Assembly (NCBI RefSeq): GCF_006539505.1
Contig: NZ_BJND01000049.1
Location: forward strand, 1-52,337
Reading direction: 5' to 3'
DNA from: Streptomyces spinoverrucosus
Lineage (GTDB): Bacteria; Actinomycetota; Actinomycetes; Streptomycetales; Streptomycetaceae
Length of the DNA stretch: 52,337 nt
Shown here: piece by piece, positions 34,379 through 42,346 of the stretch
Position numbering within the stretch: position 1 is the first letter of the stretch
How the letters are laid out: each line of letters opens with the position of its first letter
The notes under the pieces: generated by a model
What the model was told of the DNA's origin: nothing
Databases searched by the model: none
The model's input: only the letters and a program-made list of their open reading frames with translations
Made by a program: the position numbers and the translations under genes

Positions 34379-34981
34379 GTGGGTGACGACGACCGGCTGC
34401 GGACCTACCGCGGCAAACGCGATTTCGGGCGGACCGGCGAACCCGAGGGGCGTGCGGGCACCTCGGGCGACCAACCCCGGTTCGTGGTGCAGATCCATGA
34501 CGCGAGCACCCTGCACTTCGACTTCCGGCTGCAGGTCGACGACGTACTGAAGTCCTGGTCGGTCCCGAAGGGGCCGTCCGCCGACCCGAAGGACAAGCGG
34601 CTCGCCGTGCCGACGGAGGACCATCCGCTGGAGTACGAGGAGTTCGAGGGCGTCATCCCGGCGGGCGAGTACGGCGGCGGCACGGTGATCGTCTGGGATC
34701 ACGGCACGTACGAGCCGCTCAGCCATGACCGCAAGGGGCGGCCGGTCGACTTCGGGGAGTCGCTGGAGCGGGGGCACGCCACGTTCCGGCTCAACGGGTC
34801 GAAGCTGCACGGCGAGTACGCGCTCACCCGGTTCCGCGGTGGTCAGGGCGAGGCAGAGGCGTGGCTGCTGGTGAAGGCCGGGCACCGGCGGGCCGGCCGG
34901 GGTACGCCGGATCCGCGACGGGCCCGCTCGGTGCGCAGCGGCCGTACGCTCGCCCAGGTCGCGGCGGACGGCCCGGACTGA
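34379..34981 (+). CDS. LigD-type 3'-phosphoesterase domain protein
   Basis: The GTG at 34379 sits 7 bp after AAGGAG and gives 200 residues. The whole protein is the PE domain of bacterial LigD: RFVVQIHDASTLHFDFRL, LKSWSVPKGPS, LAVPTEDHPLEYEEFEG and IPAGEYGGGTV, containing the conserved His and Asp metal ligands. Such enzymes trim 3'-phosphates or ribonucleotides before end joining. It is a stand-alone module, with a separate ligase about 5.4 kb away in this window. Confidence 0.93.
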   Translation: MGDDDRLRTYRGKRDFGRTGEPEGRAGTSGDQPRFVVQIHDASTLHFDFRLQVDDVLKSWSVPKGPSADPKDKRLAVPTEDHPLEYEEFEGVIPAGEYGGGTVIVWDHGTYEPLSHDRKGRPVDFGESLERGHATFRLNGSKLHGEYALTRFRGGQGEAEAWLLVKAGHRRAGRGTPDPRRARSVRSGRTLAQVAADGPD

Positions 34982-34997
34982 CCCGCGAGGGTGGGCG

Positions 34998-36026
34998 TCA
35001 GCGCAGGTGGCGGTCGAAGAAGTCCATGGTGGTGTCCATGGAGGTCCGCCACCGGGCGTAGAACGTGTGGCCCTCCCCCGGCTGCTTCACGAGCCGGACG
35101 TCCTTGCCCGCCGCCTCGAACGCGGCCGTGGTCTGCTCGGACCACTTCAGGGGGCAGGTGTCGTCGGCGGTGCCGTGCTGGATGAGGAGCGGCTCGGTCA
35201 CGCGGTCGACGTAGGTGATCGGTGAGACGTCCCGCCAGAAGGCGGGGTTGTCCTCGGGGGTGCCGTGCTCGGCCTCGATCTCGGCGACGATGGGGTCGCG
35301 TTCGGGGCGCTGGAACTGGTCGATGTTCTCCTCGGGACGTGAGCTGACCGGGGCGTAGACCACGGCCGCGTCCACCAGGCCCGGCGCGACCACCAGCGTG
35401 TTGTACACGACGCCGCCGCCCATCGAGCGGCCCAGCAGGCCGATCCGGTCGCCGTCGATCTCCGGGCGGCCGGAGGCACGCAGGGCCTTGACGGCGGCGA
35501 TGACGTCCTCGGTGTAGCCGAGGCGGAGGTTGACGTCGTTGTCGGGGTCGTCGTCGGAACCGGCGTGGTTGCGGTAGTCGGTGTGCAGGACGACGTAGCC
35601 GCTCCGGGCGAGGAGGTCCTGCTCGCGGGCGAGGCCACGGCCGGTGGTGTAGACGGCAGGGTCGATGTAGCCGTGCGCGAGCACCAGCGCCGGGAAGGGG
35701 CCCTTGCCCTCGGGCACGTTCATGAGGCCGGAGATGGTCAGGCCGTTGGCCTCGTAGGTGACGGCGTACTGGGTGTAGGCGTCGGTCCGGGTCCGTACGG
35801 CGCCCAGGCGGAGGTCGGAGCCGCGGTGCTCGCGGGCGATGAGGCCCGGGAGGGACACGGGGTGGGGTGGCTTCGACGTCGGCGCACTGGGGCTCGGCCG
35901 CTCGGTGCGGGCCGGGGCCGAAGTGGGCGGGTCGGTACGGGTGGCGTCGCCGTCGCCGTTCGTGCAGCCGACGGCGGCCGCCAGTACCAGACAGACGGTG
36001 ACACAGGCCTTGCCTCGCAGCCGCAT
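34998..36026 (-). CDS. Alpha/beta hydrolase (S9-like) lipoprotein
   Basis: The 342-residue product has a lipoprotein signal (LAAAVGC, Cys near residue 21), then a low-complexity Thr/Pro/Ser linker of about 35 residues. The hydrolase domain has nucleophile Ser in GLLGRSMGGG, Asp in HGTADDTCP and His in GEGHTFY. It resembles prolyl oligopeptidase-type and acetyl-esterase-like enzymes anchored outside the membrane. The substrate is unknown. It converges with the phosphoesterase gene. Confidence 0.88.
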   Translation of the reverse strand: MRLRGKACVTVCLVLAAAVGCTNGDGDATRTDPPTSAPARTERPSPSAPTSKPPHPVSLPGLIAREHRGSDLRLGAVRTRTDAYTQYAVTYEANGLTISGLMNVPEGKGPFPALVLAHGYIDPAVYTTGRGLAREQDLLARSGYVVLHTDYRNHAGSDDDPDNDVNLRLGYTEDVIAAVKALRASGRPEIDGDRIGLLGRSMGGGVVYNTLVVAPGLVDAAVVYAPVSSRPEENIDQFQRPERDPIVAEIEAEHGTPEDNPAFWRDVSPITYVDRVTEPLLIQHGTADDTCPLKWSEQTTAAFEAAGKDVRLVKQPGEGHTFYARWRTSMDTTMDFFDRHLR

Positions 36027-36054
36027 GGGCTCAGTATCGCGGACGCGGCCGGCG

Positions 36055-36540
36055 TCAGTCAGCGGCTTCCGCGCCCCCGTGTGCGCGCAGGGCGGCCAGG
36101 GCCCGGTCGGCGTGGGTGTTCATGCGCAGTTCGCTGCGCACGACCTCCAGGACCGTGCGGTCCTGGGCGATGACGAAGGTGACCCGCTTGGTGGGGGCCA
36201 TCTGGAAACCCCGCTTCACCCCGAACAGTTCACGGATCGCGCCGTCCACGTCCGACAGCAGCGGCATGCCCAGCGTGTGCCGTCCGACGAACTCCGCCTG
36301 CCGCTCGACCGGGTCACCGCTGATACCGACGGGCCGTGCCCCGACCGCGGCGAACTCAGCGGCCAGATCACGGAAGTGGCAGGCCTCGGCGGTGCAGCCG
36401 GGGGTGAGGGCGGCGGGGTAGAAGAACAGCACGACCGGTCCGTCGGCGAGCAGTTCGGACAACCGGCGGGGTGTTCCCGTCTCGTCCGGCAGCTCGAAGT
36501 CCTCGATTTTGTCGCCGACCAGCGGCTGGGACGGGGCCAC
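36055..36540 (-). CDS. Bcp-type peroxiredoxin
   Basis: The GTG at 36540 has a GAGGAGG site and gives 161 residues. The peroxidatic motif ALTPGCTAEACHFRD contains the peroxidatic Cys and a second Cys five residues later, the layout of Bcp/PrxQ enzymes with a resolving Cys in the same helix. It reduces hydrogen and organic peroxides. It lies downstream of, and on the same strand as, the MarR gene at 36610. Confidence 0.92.
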   Translation of the reverse strand: MAPSQPLVGDKIEDFELPDETGTPRRLSELLADGPVVLFFYPAALTPGCTAEACHFRDLAAEFAAVGARPVGISGDPVERQAEFVGRHTLGMPLLSDVDGAIRELFGVKRGFQMAPTKRVTFVIAQDRTVLEVVRSELRMNTHADRALAALRAHGGAEAAD

Positions 36541-36609
36541 GGTTCCTCCTCGGGTCGCCTGCCCGCGCGATCCTACTCGGCGGCGCATCGGGGGCTGCAC
36601 CCGGTGCCT

Positions 36610-37131
36610 TCAGGAGGTGCCCGCCTGGGCGGTGGCCCGCTGTTCGGAGTCGTCGTCGATCGCCATCGCGAGGAAGTCGTCGACCATACGGTGGAACAGC
36701 GTCGCGAGCTGAACCAGCTCCTCGGGCGACCAGTCGGCCAGGGCCAGCTGCATGCCGCGCGCCCCGACGTCGCGGATCCGCTCGATGGCCTTGCGCCCGG
36801 CCTCGGTGAGCTCGATGCGCTGGGCGCGCCGGTCGTCGGGGTCGGGAACGCGCGTGACGTACCCGGCGCGCTGCAACTGCTGCACCGTACGCGTGACGTG
36901 GGAGGCCTCCACGCCGAGGCGGTGGGCGAGCTCGCCCGGGCGCAGCGGCTCGGAGTCCGCGACCTGCCGCAGCAGCGCCACGGCGGCGCGGTCCAGGGGC
37001 ACCTCGGCCAGGGCCATCAGGCGGTCGTGCTGCCGGGCGCGGGTGTTGAGGTAGGTGATACGGGTCAGGGCCCGCTCGATCTCGACGATCTCGGGGGACA
37101 CGGGGCCCGTGGGGAGCGGCGGTGTGGGCAT
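36610..37131 (-). CDS. MarR-family regulator
   Basis: The 173-residue protein has a winged-helix core (LRPGELAHRLGVEASHVTRTVQQLQRAGYV) and the wing PDPDDRRAQRIELTEAG typical of MarR. The ATG is at 37131; the 24 bp upstream to the ferredoxin gene contain TTG-N7-CAA, a possible autoregulatory half-site pair. It may regulate the peroxiredoxin or the P450 group on the same strand. Confidence 0.9.
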   Translation of the reverse strand: MPTPPLPTGPVSPEIVEIERALTRITYLNTRARQHDRLMALAEVPLDRAAVALLRQVADSEPLRPGELAHRLGVEASHVTRTVQQLQRAGYVTRVPDPDDRRAQRIELTEAGRKAIERIRDVGARGMQLALADWSPEELVQLATLFHRMVDDFLAMAIDDDSEQRATAQAGTS

Positions 37132-37155
37132 GCACCCACTTTACCATCTTGTTGC

Positions 37156-37377
37156 CTAACTCAAGTAATTTGCTGCGCGCGCTTCCTCGTCGAGGGCGAT
37201 GGCCGCGGCCGGGCACACGGCCGCCGCCTCGCGGACCGCCGGGAGCAGGTCGTCCGGGGGTGCGGCGTCGAGCAGGAGGACGATCCCGTCGTCCTCCCGC
37301 TGGTCGAACACCTCGGGCGCGAGCAGGACGCACTGGCCGGCTCCGCAGCACTTGTTCTCGTGGACGGTGACCTTCAC
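37156..37377 (-). CDS. [3Fe-4S]-type ferredoxin
   Basis: The 73-residue ferredoxin starts at a GTG overlapping the TetR stop and preceded by CAGGAG. Cys positions CCGAGQC and VCPAAAI, with the second canonical Cys replaced, indicate a single [3Fe-4S] cluster of the type serving actinomycete P450s. The EVFDQREDDGIVLLLD segment is family-typical. Its location downstream of the P450 at 38042 makes that enzyme the likely electron acceptor. Confidence 0.92.
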   Translation of the reverse strand: MKVTVHENKCCGAGQCVLLAPEVFDQREDDGIVLLLDAAPPDDLLPAVREAAAVCPAAAIALDEEARAANYLS

Positions 37378-38039
37378 GGTCGTTCTCCTGGCAGTTCGAG
37401 AGTGACGGGGGCCACCCACATGGCGACGATCGCGTCGATCAGACCGGTCGCCGCGTCGTGCCAACTGGCCCTTGGTGTGGGGGCGTTCTCGGCGAGGGCA
37501 CGCTCCCGTTCGGCGCAGGTGTGCACGATCAGGTGGCGCGCCATGGCGGCGCGCTCGGCGCCCACGTCGGCGGGCAGTTCGGGCAGGCAGCGGTTCAGCC
37601 CGTCGCGGATCTCCCGCACCGACGGCGAGGCCAGCGACTCCTCGACCATGATCCGGTACAGCGCGGGGTCGGTCATCACCTGGGCGCAGAACCGCGCGAA
37701 CCAGGTGGGGCTGCGCAGCGCCGCCAGATGCCCGGTGACCGGCCGCACCAGACAGGCCACCCAGTCGCGTACGTCGGTGGACTCGCCCGCCTCGGCGAGC
37801 ATCCGGGCGCGGTCCGCCTCGATCTGCGCGGTGTGCTTGGCGGCGATGGCGCGGACCAGGTCGGCCTTGGTGCCGAAGTGGTAGCCGACGGCGGCGTTGT
37901 TGCCCTGGCCCGCGGCCTCGCTGACCTGACGGTTGGACACGGCGTAGACCCCGCGCTCGGCGAAGAGCCGCTCGGCCGCGGTGAGGATCAGCTCCCGCGT
38001 CGCGCCGGCCTGCTGTGCCCGTACCGTCCTGCCGGTCAT
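37374..38039 (-). CDS. TetR-family regulator
   Basis: The product (221 residues from ATG 38039; GTG codons at 38045 and 38048 are alternatives overlapping the P450 stop) has a TetR HTH (LILTAAERLFAERGVYAVSNRQVSEAAGQGNN is split around residue 20-50) followed by a helical ligand domain. It lies between the P450 and ferredoxin genes in one coupled operon. The palindrome at 39320-39339, upstream of the P450, is its probable operator. Confidence 0.9.
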   Translation of the reverse strand: MTGRTVRAQQAGATRELILTAAERLFAERGVYAVSNRQVSEAAGQGNNAAVGYHFGTKADLVRAIAAKHTAQIEADRARMLAEAGESTDVRDWVACLVRPVTGHLAALRSPTWFARFCAQVMTDPALYRIMVEESLASPSVREIRDGLNRCLPELPADVGAERAAMARHLIVHTCAERERALAENAPTPRASWHDAATGLIDAIVAMWVAPVTLELPGERP

Positions 38040-38041
38040 GA

Positions 38042-39262
38042 TCACCACCGTACCGGGACTTCGCTCAGCCCTCCGACGGCCAGCCCCTGAAGCCGCCGCA
38101 GGTCCGCCGCCGGGACGGCGAGTTCCAGGGTCGGAAGCCTACGCAACAGCACGTCGAGGACCGTGGTCAGCTCGGTGCGGGCCAGTGCCTGGCCGAGGCA
38201 GGAGTGGGGTCCGGCGCCGAAGGCGAGATGCGGGTTGGGGCTTCGGTCGAGGGCCATCTCGTCGGCCGCCTCGAAGGCGCTCTCGTCGCGGTTGGCGGCG
38301 GCCATGCTGCACACCACGGTGGTGCCGGGCGGCAGTACGGTGCCGCCGACCTCGGCGGGTTCGTCGATGTAGCGGGGCATGCCGATGCCGGCGTTGGCGT
38401 CGAAGCGGAGCGCCTCCTCGACGGCGGAGCGCACCAGCGCCGGTTCGGCGAGCAGGCGTTCCCAGCGCCGCCGGTCGGCGAGCAGCATCGCCACCATCTT
38501 GCCGATCATGTTGGCGGTGGTCTCGTGCCCGGCGACCAGCAGCGCCTGGCCGGTGTAGACGAGCTCCCGTTCGGACATCCGGTGGCCGTCGGCGTCCTCG
38601 GCGGTGATCAGCTCGCCCAGCAGGTCGTCGCCGGGGTGTTTCCGCTTCTCGGCGATGTGCGCGGTCATGTACGCGGTGAACTCGGTCTGCGCGGTGTCGA
38701 TCTCGTCCTGCGTGTACCGGGTCAGGTTGAGCAGGGTGTCGGACCAGTGGGCGAAGCGGTCGCGGTCGGCGTCGGGGACGCCGAGCAGTGTGCAGATCAC
38801 CCGGACCGGGAGGGGGAAGGCGAGGTGCGCCTTCAGGTCGGCGGGGTGGCCGTGCTCGCGCATCTCGTCGACGAGCCGCCCCGTCATCGCCTCGATGCCG
38901 GGGCGCAGCGCGGCCATGCGCCGGGCGGTGAACCACCGGCCCACCATCCGCCGCCACCGCTGGTGGGGTTCGCCCTGTTGCGGGATGGCCGTCGCCATCT
39001 CGCTGTTGAAGACGCCGCCGGACTCGTTCTCGGCGATCCGGGCGGCATCGTCCGCGGTCAGCTGCCGACCGAACCGGGGGTCGGCGAGGACCTGGCGGAC
39101 GTCGTCGTAGCGGGTGAGCAGGGCGGCCTCGTCCCCGCTGGGCAGGGTGACGCGGGCGACGGGGCACTGCTGCCGGAGCCGTTCCCACTCCTCGGGGGCG
39201 GCCAGGGCCGTACGGCCGTGCATCGGGTAGGTCAGCGGCTGCTCGGGGTCACTGGGGCTCAT
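38042..39262 (-). CDS. Cytochrome P450 (class I, bacterial)
   Basis: The ATG at 39262 follows AGGAGGG and gives 406 residues. I-helix VAGHETT, K-helix E-E-A-L-R and haem loop AFGAGPHSCLGQALARTE are all intact. It resembles CYP105/CYP107-like biosynthetic or xenobiotic P450s. The ferredoxin and TetR genes downstream suggest an inducible monooxygenase system. No reductase gene is near. Confidence 0.93.
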   Translation of the reverse strand: MSPSDPEQPLTYPMHGRTALAAPEEWERLRQQCPVARVTLPSGDEAALLTRYDDVRQVLADPRFGRQLTADDAARIAENESGGVFNSEMATAIPQQGEPHQRWRRMVGRWFTARRMAALRPGIEAMTGRLVDEMREHGHPADLKAHLAFPLPVRVICTLLGVPDADRDRFAHWSDTLLNLTRYTQDEIDTAQTEFTAYMTAHIAEKRKHPGDDLLGELITAEDADGHRMSERELVYTGQALLVAGHETTANMIGKMVAMLLADRRRWERLLAEPALVRSAVEEALRFDANAGIGMPRYIDEPAEVGGTVLPPGTTVVCSMAAANRDESAFEAADEMALDRSPNPHLAFGAGPHSCLGQALARTELTTVLDVLLRRLPTLELAVPAADLRRLQGLAVGGLSEVPVRW

Positions 39263-39319
39263 GGGCCCTCCTGGGGTCAGGCGTTCGCTGCACTGCCAGT
39301 GCAAACCCGGACGGCGTAC

Positions 39320-39339
39320 TAAGTCAAGCGACTGACTTA
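39320..39339. promoter_or_regulatory. Perfect palindrome upstream of the P450-TetR-ferredoxin operon
   Basis: TAAGTCA-N6-TGACTTA is a 20-bp element with 7-bp perfect arms. On the minus strand its right part contains TTGACT, a -35-like hexamer, so it overlaps the promoter. The size and symmetry suit a TetR-family dimer. Confidence 0.6.
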
Positions 39340-39552
39340 ACGCCCGGCGTGTTCAGGCCATGCCGCCCGGGCGAGCAGGGTGCGGCCGCCGTCGCGTGAC
39401 ACGGGCCGCCACCGCCGGTCTTTCCCGGTGGAGATCGCCCACCATGGGACCAGGCCCCCACCGGGGACTCCGACCACCCGACGATCACCGTAAGAGGTCA
39501 CCACCCGACTGCCGCCGTACCCCACCTGCCAGGCAAGGGAAGAACGCACCTC

Positions 39553-40242
39553 ATGACCATCCGCGTGCTGCTCGCCGACGACCAGGCCCTGCTACGGGCC
39601 GCCTTCCGGATCCTGATCGAATCCTGCGACGACATGGAGGTGGCGGGCGAGGCCCCCGACGGCGCCAAGGCGATCGAGCTCGCCCGGGCCCACCGGCCCG
39701 ACCTCGTCCTGATGGACATCCGCCTGCCCGGCGGCGACGGACTGGCCGCGACGTCCGCCATCTGCGCGGACCCGGAGCTGTCCGCGACGCGCGTGCTGGT
39801 CCTCGCCACCTCCGAGATCGACGAGGACGTCGCCGAGGCGCTGCGGGCCGGGGCGAGCGGGTTTCTCGGCAAGGAGGTCACCGCCGATGTGCTGCTCGAC
39901 GGCATCCGGACCGTGGCGGCCGGCGAGGCCCTGCTCTCCCCGCTCGCCACCCGCGCCCTGATCACGCGCTTCCTGGTCACGCCCGCCGAGGACTCCCGGC
40001 TCGCGGCGCCCGAGGACCTCGCCGCGCTGACCGCGCAGGAGCGCGAGGTGCTGGGCCGGGTGGCCGAGGGTCACTCCAACGAGGAGATCGCGGAGAAGCT
40101 CGGCGTCAGCCCGCCGGACGTCCGCGCCCACGTGCACCGGGCGATGACGAAGCTGGGCGCCCGGGACCGGGCCCAACTGGTCGTCATCGCCTACCAGTCC
40201 GGGCTGGTACGGGCCGTGCCGCCGCCGTCCGGGGTGCTGTGA
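39553..40242 (+). CDS. Orphan NarL/FixJ-family response regulator
   Basis: The 229-residue protein has a receiver domain (ADD near residues 8-10, phosphoacceptor Asp55 in LVLMDIRLPG, Lys107 in GFLGKEV) and a LuxR-type HTH (LTAQEREVLGRVAEGHSNEEIAEKLGVS). No histidine kinase gene is adjacent. The ATG follows CAAGGGAAG. The final codons PPPSGVL and TGA are the first copy of a 39-bp tandem array. Confidence 0.92.
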   Translation: MTIRVLLADDQALLRAAFRILIESCDDMEVAGEAPDGAKAIELARAHRPDLVLMDIRLPGGDGLAATSAICADPELSATRVLVLATSEIDEDVAEALRAGASGFLGKEVTADVLLDGIRTVAAGEALLSPLATRALITRFLVTPAEDSRLAAPEDLAALTAQEREVLGRVAEGHSNEEIAEKLGVSPPDVRAHVHRAMTKLGARDRAQLVVIAYQSGLVRAVPPPSGVL

Positions 40243-40340
40243 CCCCGCTCTCCGTTGCCGCCGCCGTCCAGGGCACCGAGACCCAACCCTCCGTTGCCAC
40301 CACCGTCCAGGGCGCTGCGACCCCACCCTCCGTTCAGGGG
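40225..40340. repeat. Three-copy 39-bp tandem repeat at the response-regulator 3' end
   Basis: Anchors CCGTCC at 40225, 40264 and 40303 are exactly 39 bp apart. In the frame of the response regulator the copies read PPPSGVL-stop-PRSPL, PPPSRAPRPNPPL and PPPSRALRPHPPF; TGA becomes AGA and CGA in copies two and three. The array fills most of the gap to the ligase gene. Confidence 0.88.
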
Positions 40341-40350
40341 AAACCTGCGG

Positions 40351-40374
40351 GCGGGGCGCGTGGCGCCTCCCCGC
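40351..40374. terminator. Possible hairpin between response regulator and ligase
   Basis: GCGGGG (40351-40356) and CCCCGC (40369-40374) can pair, with an additional short GC stem inside. There is no T-tract; it could be a terminator or an attenuator ahead of the ligase start. Confidence 0.35.
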
Positions 40375-40393
40375 ACCGTCGACATCTCAAGCC

Positions 40394-41377
40394 GTGACCC
40401 TGCCGCTGATCGCCCCCATGCTCGCCACGCCCGGCACCCTGCCGCCCGCCTCCCAGGACGCGCGGTGGGCGTACGAGACCAAGCAGGACGGGCAGCGCGC
40501 GGTGGTGTATCTCCCCGGGGACGGCAGCGTGGTGCTGCGCGCCAGGTCCGGTGAGGAGATCACCGCCGCCTACCCCGAACTGCGGCCCCTCGGCGGCGCC
40601 CTCGGCACCACGCCCGCCGTGCTGGACGGCGAGGTGCTGGCCCTGGACGAACAGGGGCGCGCCAACTTCCAGTTGCTCCAGTCGCGCATGGGCCTCGCCC
40701 ACGCGCCGGTGCGGGCGGCGCGCCGGGCGGCGGAGGTCCCGGTGCACCTGGTGCTGTTCGACGTGATGCATCTGGCGGGGCGCTCCCTGATCGAGCAGTC
40801 CTACGCCCGCCGGCGCGCCCAGCTGGAGGAGCTGGGCCTCGCCGGGCCCTTCTGGTCCACGCCGGGCGCGCTGGTTGGCCATGGCGCCCGGGCCCTGCAG
40901 GCCACCCTCGACCACGGTCTGGAGGGCCTGGTCTGCAAGCGGCTGGACTCGGTGTACGAGCCGGGTGTGCGCTCGCGCGCCTGGATCAAGATCCGCAACA
41001 TGCGCGGCGAGGACGTGGTGGTGGGCGGCTGGCAGCCCGGCAAGGGCCGGCTGACCGGCCTGCCCGGCGCGGTGCTGGTCGGCCAGCGCGACGCCGCCGG
41101 GCGGCTGCGCTACGTCGGCAGCGTCGGCACCGGCTGGAGCGAGGCCGAACGCACGGACCTCGCGGCGCTGCTGCGGGAGCACGCGAGTGACGTCTGTCCC
41201 TTCGATCCGGTGCCGCCGGCGCCGGGCGCGCGCTGGGTGCTGCCCCGGCTGGTCGGCGAGGTCCGCTACAGCACCCGTACCAGGGCCGGACTGCTGCGCC
41301 AGCCGTCCTGGCTGCGGCTGCGGCCCGACCTCACGCCCGAGGAGTCCACGGCCGACCTGCCGGACCACCTCGCCTGA
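40394..41377 (+). CDS. ATP-dependent DNA ligase (LigD-ligase-like)
   Basis: The GTG at 40394 gives 327 residues. The adenylation motif is YETKQDGQR with the AMP-accepting Lys, followed by DGEVLALDE, FDVMHLAG, EGLVCKR and WIKIR, then an OB-fold domain (VVVGGWQPGKGRLTGLPGAVLVG). It lacks a primase domain. It is the kind of ligase that cooperates with Ku in non-homologous end joining. Confidence 0.93.
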   Translation: MTLPLIAPMLATPGTLPPASQDARWAYETKQDGQRAVVYLPGDGSVVLRARSGEEITAAYPELRPLGGALGTTPAVLDGEVLALDEQGRANFQLLQSRMGLAHAPVRAARRAAEVPVHLVLFDVMHLAGRSLIEQSYARRRAQLEELGLAGPFWSTPGALVGHGARALQATLDHGLEGLVCKRLDSVYEPGVRSRAWIKIRNMRGEDVVVGGWQPGKGRLTGLPGAVLVGQRDAAGRLRYVGSVGTGWSEAERTDLAALLREHASDVCPFDPVPPAPGARWVLPRLVGEVRYSTRTRAGLLRQPSWLRLRPDLTPEESTADLPDHLA

Positions 41378-41520
41378 CGGTATTTCAGGAGACAACTATT
41401 GGGCTGTCCTTCACCAACGGGACGCCTGTGACCTCTTGGCCTGGACGCAGATCCCGGGGAAGCTGAACTGCCTTTCCCCCCACAGCCGTTGGGCTGCGCC
41501 CGGACCAGGAGGAGGACGCA

Positions 41521-42297
41521 GTGTCGTCGCAGAAGTCCGCCCTACACCGCAGGAGATGGCTCACCGTCGTCGGTGGAGCCGTCGCGCTCGTCGTCGCCTT
41601 CCCCGCCACCGCCTTCGCCGCCCCGCCGCCGGCGCTGCCCGCCAACGCCGACAGCCTGGAGCGGACCTACCAGCCGGCCTTCGACTACGACACGGACGGC
41701 TGCTACTCGACGCCCGCCATCAGCGCCGACGGCACCGTCAATGGCGGCCTCAACCCGACCGGGGCGCTCAACGGCAACTGCCGGGACGCCTCGGACCTGG
41801 ACAACACCAATAGCTACTCGCGCTACAAGTGCAACAACGGCTGGTGCGGCATCGTGTACGGCCTGTACTTCGAGAAGGACCAGGCCCTGCCGGGCAGCAG
41901 CATCGGCGGGCACCGCCACGACTGGGAGCACGTCGTGGTGTGGGTGCAGGACAACCAGGTCAAGTACGTCTCGACGTCGAACCACGGCTCGTTCACGGTG
42001 CACAACGCCTCGGCGATCCGCTTCGAGGGCACGCACGCGAAGATCGTGTACCACAAGGACGGCATCAGCACGCACTGCTTCCGCGCGGCGAACTCGAACG
42101 ACGAGCCGCCGGAGAACCACAAGGGGACCTGGCAGTACCCGCCGCTGGTCGGCTGGAACGGCTACCCGGCGGGCGTGCGGGACAAGCTGACGTCGTACAA
42201 CTTCGGCAGCGCCAACTTCGGCCTGAAGGACGGCAGCTTCAACTCCCACCTGGCCTCGGCGAAGCCGTCGGGGATCGCGTTCGACCCGAACGCCTGA
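41521..42297 (+). CDS. Secreted NPP1-family (necrosis- and ethylene-inducing-like) protein
   Basis: The GTG at 41521 follows AGGAGGAGG and gives 258 residues with a signal peptide ending near AFAA. The NLP heptapeptide-type motif GHRHDWE is intact near residue 130, with the flanking YGLYFEKDQ and HVVVW strands. Four Cys are in the N-terminal part, which could form disulfides. NLPs of plant-associated microbes permeabilise dicot membranes; many bacterial ones are not toxic. The 143-bp gap upstream shows no clear element. Confidence 0.92.
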   Translation: MSSQKSALHRRRWLTVVGGAVALVVAFPATAFAAPPPALPANADSLERTYQPAFDYDTDGCYSTPAISADGTVNGGLNPTGALNGNCRDASDLDNTNSYSRYKCNNGWCGIVYGLYFEKDQALPGSSIGGHRHDWEHVVVWVQDNQVKYVSTSNHGSFTVHNASAIRFEGTHAKIVYHKDGISTHCFRAANSNDEPPENHKGTWQYPPLVGWNGYPAGVRDKLTSYNFGSANFGLKDGSFNSHLASAKPSGIAFDPNA

Positions 42298-42346
42298 CCG
42301 GCGCTGTCGGGAACAGCGGGGGCCGGCGACGGTCTATCGTGTCCGC

